Position numbers and translations under genes: made by a program. Shown piece after piece: positions 63,014-64,000 of a stretch of 64,000 nucleotides of DNA. Each line of letters starts with the position of its first letter. The stretch's first letter is position 1. Under the pieces are notes generated by a model. It did not search any database. It was not told where the DNA came from and worked only from the letters and a program-made list of their open reading frames with translations. The stretch lies in assembly GCF_946221635.1 (NCBI RefSeq), contig NZ_CAMIHB010000006.1:120134-184133 (forward strand), written 5' to 3'. The stretch comes from an uncultured Rhodoferax sp. GTDB lineage: Bacteria > Pseudomonadota > Gammaproteobacteria > Burkholderiales > Burkholderiaceae_C.

Positions 63014-63049
63014 AACAGAAACGCCTCCGAAGCGCGTGCTTTCACTCAG

Positions 63050-63128
63050 GGATACCGCGGAACCGGCTTTGCCGGGCCGCTGGTATCGCCCCCCTTTCAA
63101 GGGGGGAGCGGCCAAAGGCCGCTCGGGG
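63050..63128. repeat. GC-rich palindromic intergenic element (REP-like)
   Basis: Nested hairpins are formed by CCCCCCTTTCAAGGGGGG and AGCGGCCAAAGGCCGCT. The element sits between the typA stop and the EamA gene and could terminate typA transcripts. A related GC palindrome type lies at 36480-36552. Confidence 0.6.
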
Positions 63129-63130
63129 GA

Positions 63131-64000
63131 TTATTCCCGGCTCGCGCGCTTGCGCTCGTGCTCCTTCAGGAAGCGCTTGCGCAGGCGCACGGACTTCGGC
63201 GTGATTTCGACCAACTCGTCGTCCTCGATGAATTCCACGCCGTATTCCAGCGTCAGCTCAATCGGGGGAGTGATCTTCACAGCGTCTTCCTTGCCGGACA
63301 CGCGGAAGTTGGTCAGCTGCTTGGTACGGGTGGCGTTCACCACCAGGTCGTTGTCGCGGCTGTGGATGCCCACGATCATGCCTTCGTACACCGGGTCGTT
63401 CGCCTTCACGAACATGCGGCCACGGTCGTCCAGCTTGCCCAGGGCGTAGGTGAAGATTTCACCGTCGTCCATGGAGATCAGCACGCCGTTCTTGCGACCA
63501 CCGATGTCGCCCTTGTGCGGCTCGTAGCTGTCGAAGATATTGGAGATCAGACCGGAGCCGCGGGTCAGGTTCAGGAATTCGTTGGAGAAACCAATCAGGC
63601 CACGGGCCGGGATGCGGTACTCCAGGCGCACACGGCCACGGCCGTCCGGCTCCATGTTCACCAGCTCACCCTTGCGCTCGCCCAGGGCCTGCATCACGCC
63701 GCCCTGGTGGCCTTCTTCGATGTCAGCCGTCACCATTTCGATGGGCTCGTGCTTGACACCGTCGATGTCCTTGAACATCACGCGGGGCTTGGACACAGCC
63801 ATTTCATAGCCTTCGCGGCGCATGTTTTCCAGCAGGATGGTCAGGTGCAGTTCACCACGACCCATCACTTCGAACACACCTTCTTCGTCGGTTTCGTTCA
63901 CGCGCAAGGCCACGTTGTGCTGCAGTTCCTTTTGCAGGCGATCCCAGATCTGGCGGCTGGTCACGTACTTGCCTTCGCGGCCGGCCAGCGGGCTGGTGTT
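63131..64000 (-). CDS. typA: ribosome-associated GTPase TypA/BipA, 5' part outside the window
   Basis: The frame is open to the right edge, so only the C-terminal 289 residues are seen. They include the EF-G-like domain V region and the TypA-specific C-terminus. Typical blocks are NTSPLAGREGKYVTSRQIWD, GRGELHLTILLENMRREGYE, RVRLEYRIPARGLIGFSNEF and GMIVGIHSRDNDLVVNATRT. The GTPase domain lies outside. TypA binds the ribosome and supports growth in stress or cold. Confidence 0.94.
   Translation of the reverse strand, partial: NTSPLAGREGKYVTSRQIWDRLQKELQHNVALRVNETDEEGVFEVMGRGELHLTILLENMRREGYEMAVSKPRVMFKDIDGVKHEPIEMVTADIEEGHQGGVMQALGERKGELVNMEPDGRGRVRLEYRIPARGLIGFSNEFLNLTRGSGLISNIFDSYEPHKGDIGGRKNGVLISMDDGEIFTYALGKLDDRGRMFVKANDPVYEGMIVGIHSRDNDLVVNATRTKQLTNFRVSGKEDAVKITPPIELTLEYGVEFIEDDELVEITPKSVRLRKRFLKEHERKRASRE

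Overview
The window comes from a GC-rich betaproteobacterium, most likely a member of the Comamonadaceae (Rhodoferax/Acidovorax-like). The evidence is the gene order guaB-guaA, rnfH-ratA-smpB and mltG-tmk-holB-pilZ-tatD, the intergenic palindromes, and the overall style of the encoded proteins. No rRNA, tRNA or CRISPR array was recognised.

Left part (1 to 24660) is accessory DNA built from several modules. It starts with a partial PCu(A)C copper chaperone, an orphan motA and a CzcI-like secreted peptide. A cadmium/zinc module follows (zinc-ribbon protein, cadA, divergent cadR). Next is a 575-residue protein with weak TnsE-like features. A lead-resistance operon follows: a P-type ATPase with five N-terminal metal-binding domains, a PAP2 phosphatase, TRAP transporter subunits dctQ and dctM, lspA and a second MerR-type regulator. 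Both metal operons have a MerR-style promoter with a 19-bp spacer.

From about 14560 to 24660 lies a Tn3-family element, resembling Tn4651 in layout. It has a KfrA_N/TnpT-like coiled-coil gene at one end and a transposase whose 5' end faces the other terminus. Between them sits unusual cargo: a DUF3606 gene, a YHYH-type micro-protein, a six-gene operon with its own strong promoter (including a GHKL-type ATPase overlapping a STAS-like DUF4325 gene), and a convergent HslV/proteasome-like Ntn-hydrolase. The right end of the element cuts an elaA-type acetyltransferase gene in two; only its 3' half is in the window.

Right part (24661 to 64000) looks like ordinary chromosome: SDR, cupredoxin-like protein plus GGDEF/EAL enzyme, HDAC-like hydrolase, gor, tex, HDOD, patatin, hydrolases, iron-dependent alcohol dehydrogenase, cheZ, ygfZ, mltG-tmk-holB-pilZ-tatD-ankyrin, FHA-cyclase, ldcA, a tadA-hydrolase fusion, an EAL response regulator, guaA/guaB, rnfH-ratA/smpB, an ECF sigma/anti-sigma pair, a crotonase, an EamA transporter and the 3' part of typA. 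Three of these genes carry the same 45-bp repeat in the same frame. Two genes are domain fusions. A 28-bp dif-like sequence lies exactly where gene direction switches, at 48415 to 48442.
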